A stretch of DNA of 64,000 nucleotides from NCBI RefSeq assembly GCF_900116365.1, contig NZ_FPAG01000002.1, positions 1-64,000 of the forward strand, written 5' to 3'. Each line of letters opens with the position of its first letter. The first letter of the stretch is position 1. Positions 63,623-64,000 of the stretch are shown here, one piece after another. The DNA is from Zhouia amylolytica (lineage in GTDB: Bacteria; Bacteroidota; Bacteroidia; Flavobacteriales; Flavobacteriaceae). Under the pieces are notes generated by a model. It was not told the DNA's origin. It worked only from the letters and a program-made list of their open reading frames with translations, and made no database searches. A program made the translations under genes and the position numbers.

Positions 63623-63883
63623 AAGGTTATAGCATGATTTTAGGGCTAACTTTTAATTAAATTCAATAGTGTACGTTCTTTTTATTAAAGTCGTTAATCC
63701 TATGATGTATCTTCTGTTAAAAGAGCACTTAATCGATTAGGAGTTCATTCGTTTGGGGTTCAAGGGGCTTACGTTCTTTTGTTGTCGTAAGTTACTGTTT
63801 TTCAGGTGTATTAGGTTAATGTAAAGAGGTTTAAATGTAAGTTAAGGATGACAGAAAATGGTGATTATTTTGTTGATGTGGGC

Positions 63884-63891
63884 TACATTTG
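63884..63891 (+). promoter_or_regulatory. TAnnTTTG -7 box for the last gene
   Basis: TACATTTG ends 30 bases before the ATG at 63922. Confidence 0.5.
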
Positions 63892-63921
63892 TATTGTAAT
63901 CAAAAAACAACACAAAAGACT

Positions 63922-64000
63922 ATGAAAGCATTAACAAAAATCATCGCAACTGCCGTTTTAGTTTTATCGGCAAACATGGCAACGGCCAATGTAGAACCAA
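63922..64000 (+). CDS. Secreted protein, N-terminal part (runs off the window)
   Basis: The first 26 codons encode a signal peptide: a lysine-containing start (MKALTKIIATAVLVL) and a hydrophobic core, with a likely cleavage after NMATA. The body is beyond the window, so the family cannot be named. Confidence 0.75.
   Translation, partial: MKALTKIIATAVLVLSANMATANVEP

Noticed and set aside
63716-63745. TAATCGATTA palindrome in the last intergenic region
   Set aside because: Ten bases, AT-rich and a chance-level palindrome in DNA of this composition.

Overview
The window is chromosomal DNA of a member of the Bacteroidota, most likely a gliding, probably marine Flavobacteriaceae. The signs are a SusC/SusD pair with its own ECF sigma and FecR-type anti-sigma, the gliding-motility isomerase GldI, several families typical of Flavobacteriia (DUF6048, DUF6452, DUF6134, DUF3810, DUF4268, OstA-like, 'CCC motif' membrane proteins), AT-rich base composition, and repeated matches to the Bacteroidota promoter -7 box TAnnTTTG a short distance before start codons. 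The species cannot be named from the sequence alone.

Layout. 1-350: the 3' end of a 23S rRNA, then a 5S rRNA and the terminator of the rRNA operon. 400-4900: a secreted serine hydrolase, a hemolysin-III-like membrane protein, a REP-associated transposase island (inverted REP hairpins, a duplicated transposase tail and an orphan gene between the copies), a DUF4268 protein and a ZIP metal transporter. 5000-11500: two rRNA methyltransferases (RlmL-like and RlmD), the DUF6452/DUF6048 envelope pair, a WYL regulator and ornithine aminotransferase. 11500-20900: small membrane proteins, including two separate DUF2752 plus cysteine-motif pairs, a GNAT-nitrilase fusion, AlkB, an Smr-domain protein, a calcium-repeat lipoprotein, a cysteine desulfurase, an 11-bp tandem repeat, DUF302 and a secreted protein of unknown function. 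21000-25300: an M23 peptidase and the ZapB-like gene, zapA, 6S RNA and rny cluster. 25500-32600: an ECF sigma, FecR, STN-SusC and SusD nutrient-uptake unit with no linked hydrolase. 32600-42000 (minus strand): a DUF349 protein; two tandem DUF368 transporters with aroE; a TPR protein; an OstA-like protein with a class III aminotransferase. 42200-48300 (minus strand): purA and a Fur-family gene, a Rel/SpoT enzyme, an M48 protease and a TrmH-family methyltransferase. 48400-53900: two amidohydrolase-family proteins and a DUF3810 predicted metalloprotease. 53900-64000: pepD, a cyclophilin-FKBP lipoprotein, gldI and nrnA, a PhoD-like phosphatase, ndk, DinB, nhaA, sucC and the start of a secreted protein.

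Most of this is core flavobacterial housekeeping: RNA modification, the stringent response, purine and central metabolism, division and envelope assembly. The parts most worth a second look are the REP/RAYT island at 2384-3675, the pair of amidohydrolase paralogues in which two of three domains have lost the HxH metal motif (48385-52692), the two DUF2752/cysteine-motif gene pairs (11540-12221 and 15789-16429), the tandem DUF368 genes, the 11-bp direct repeats at 19438-19492, and the SusCD unit with sigma/anti-sigma but no enzymes. No CRISPR array, tRNA, prophage or intact insertion sequence was found. Nothing here is clearly a new defence or signalling system.
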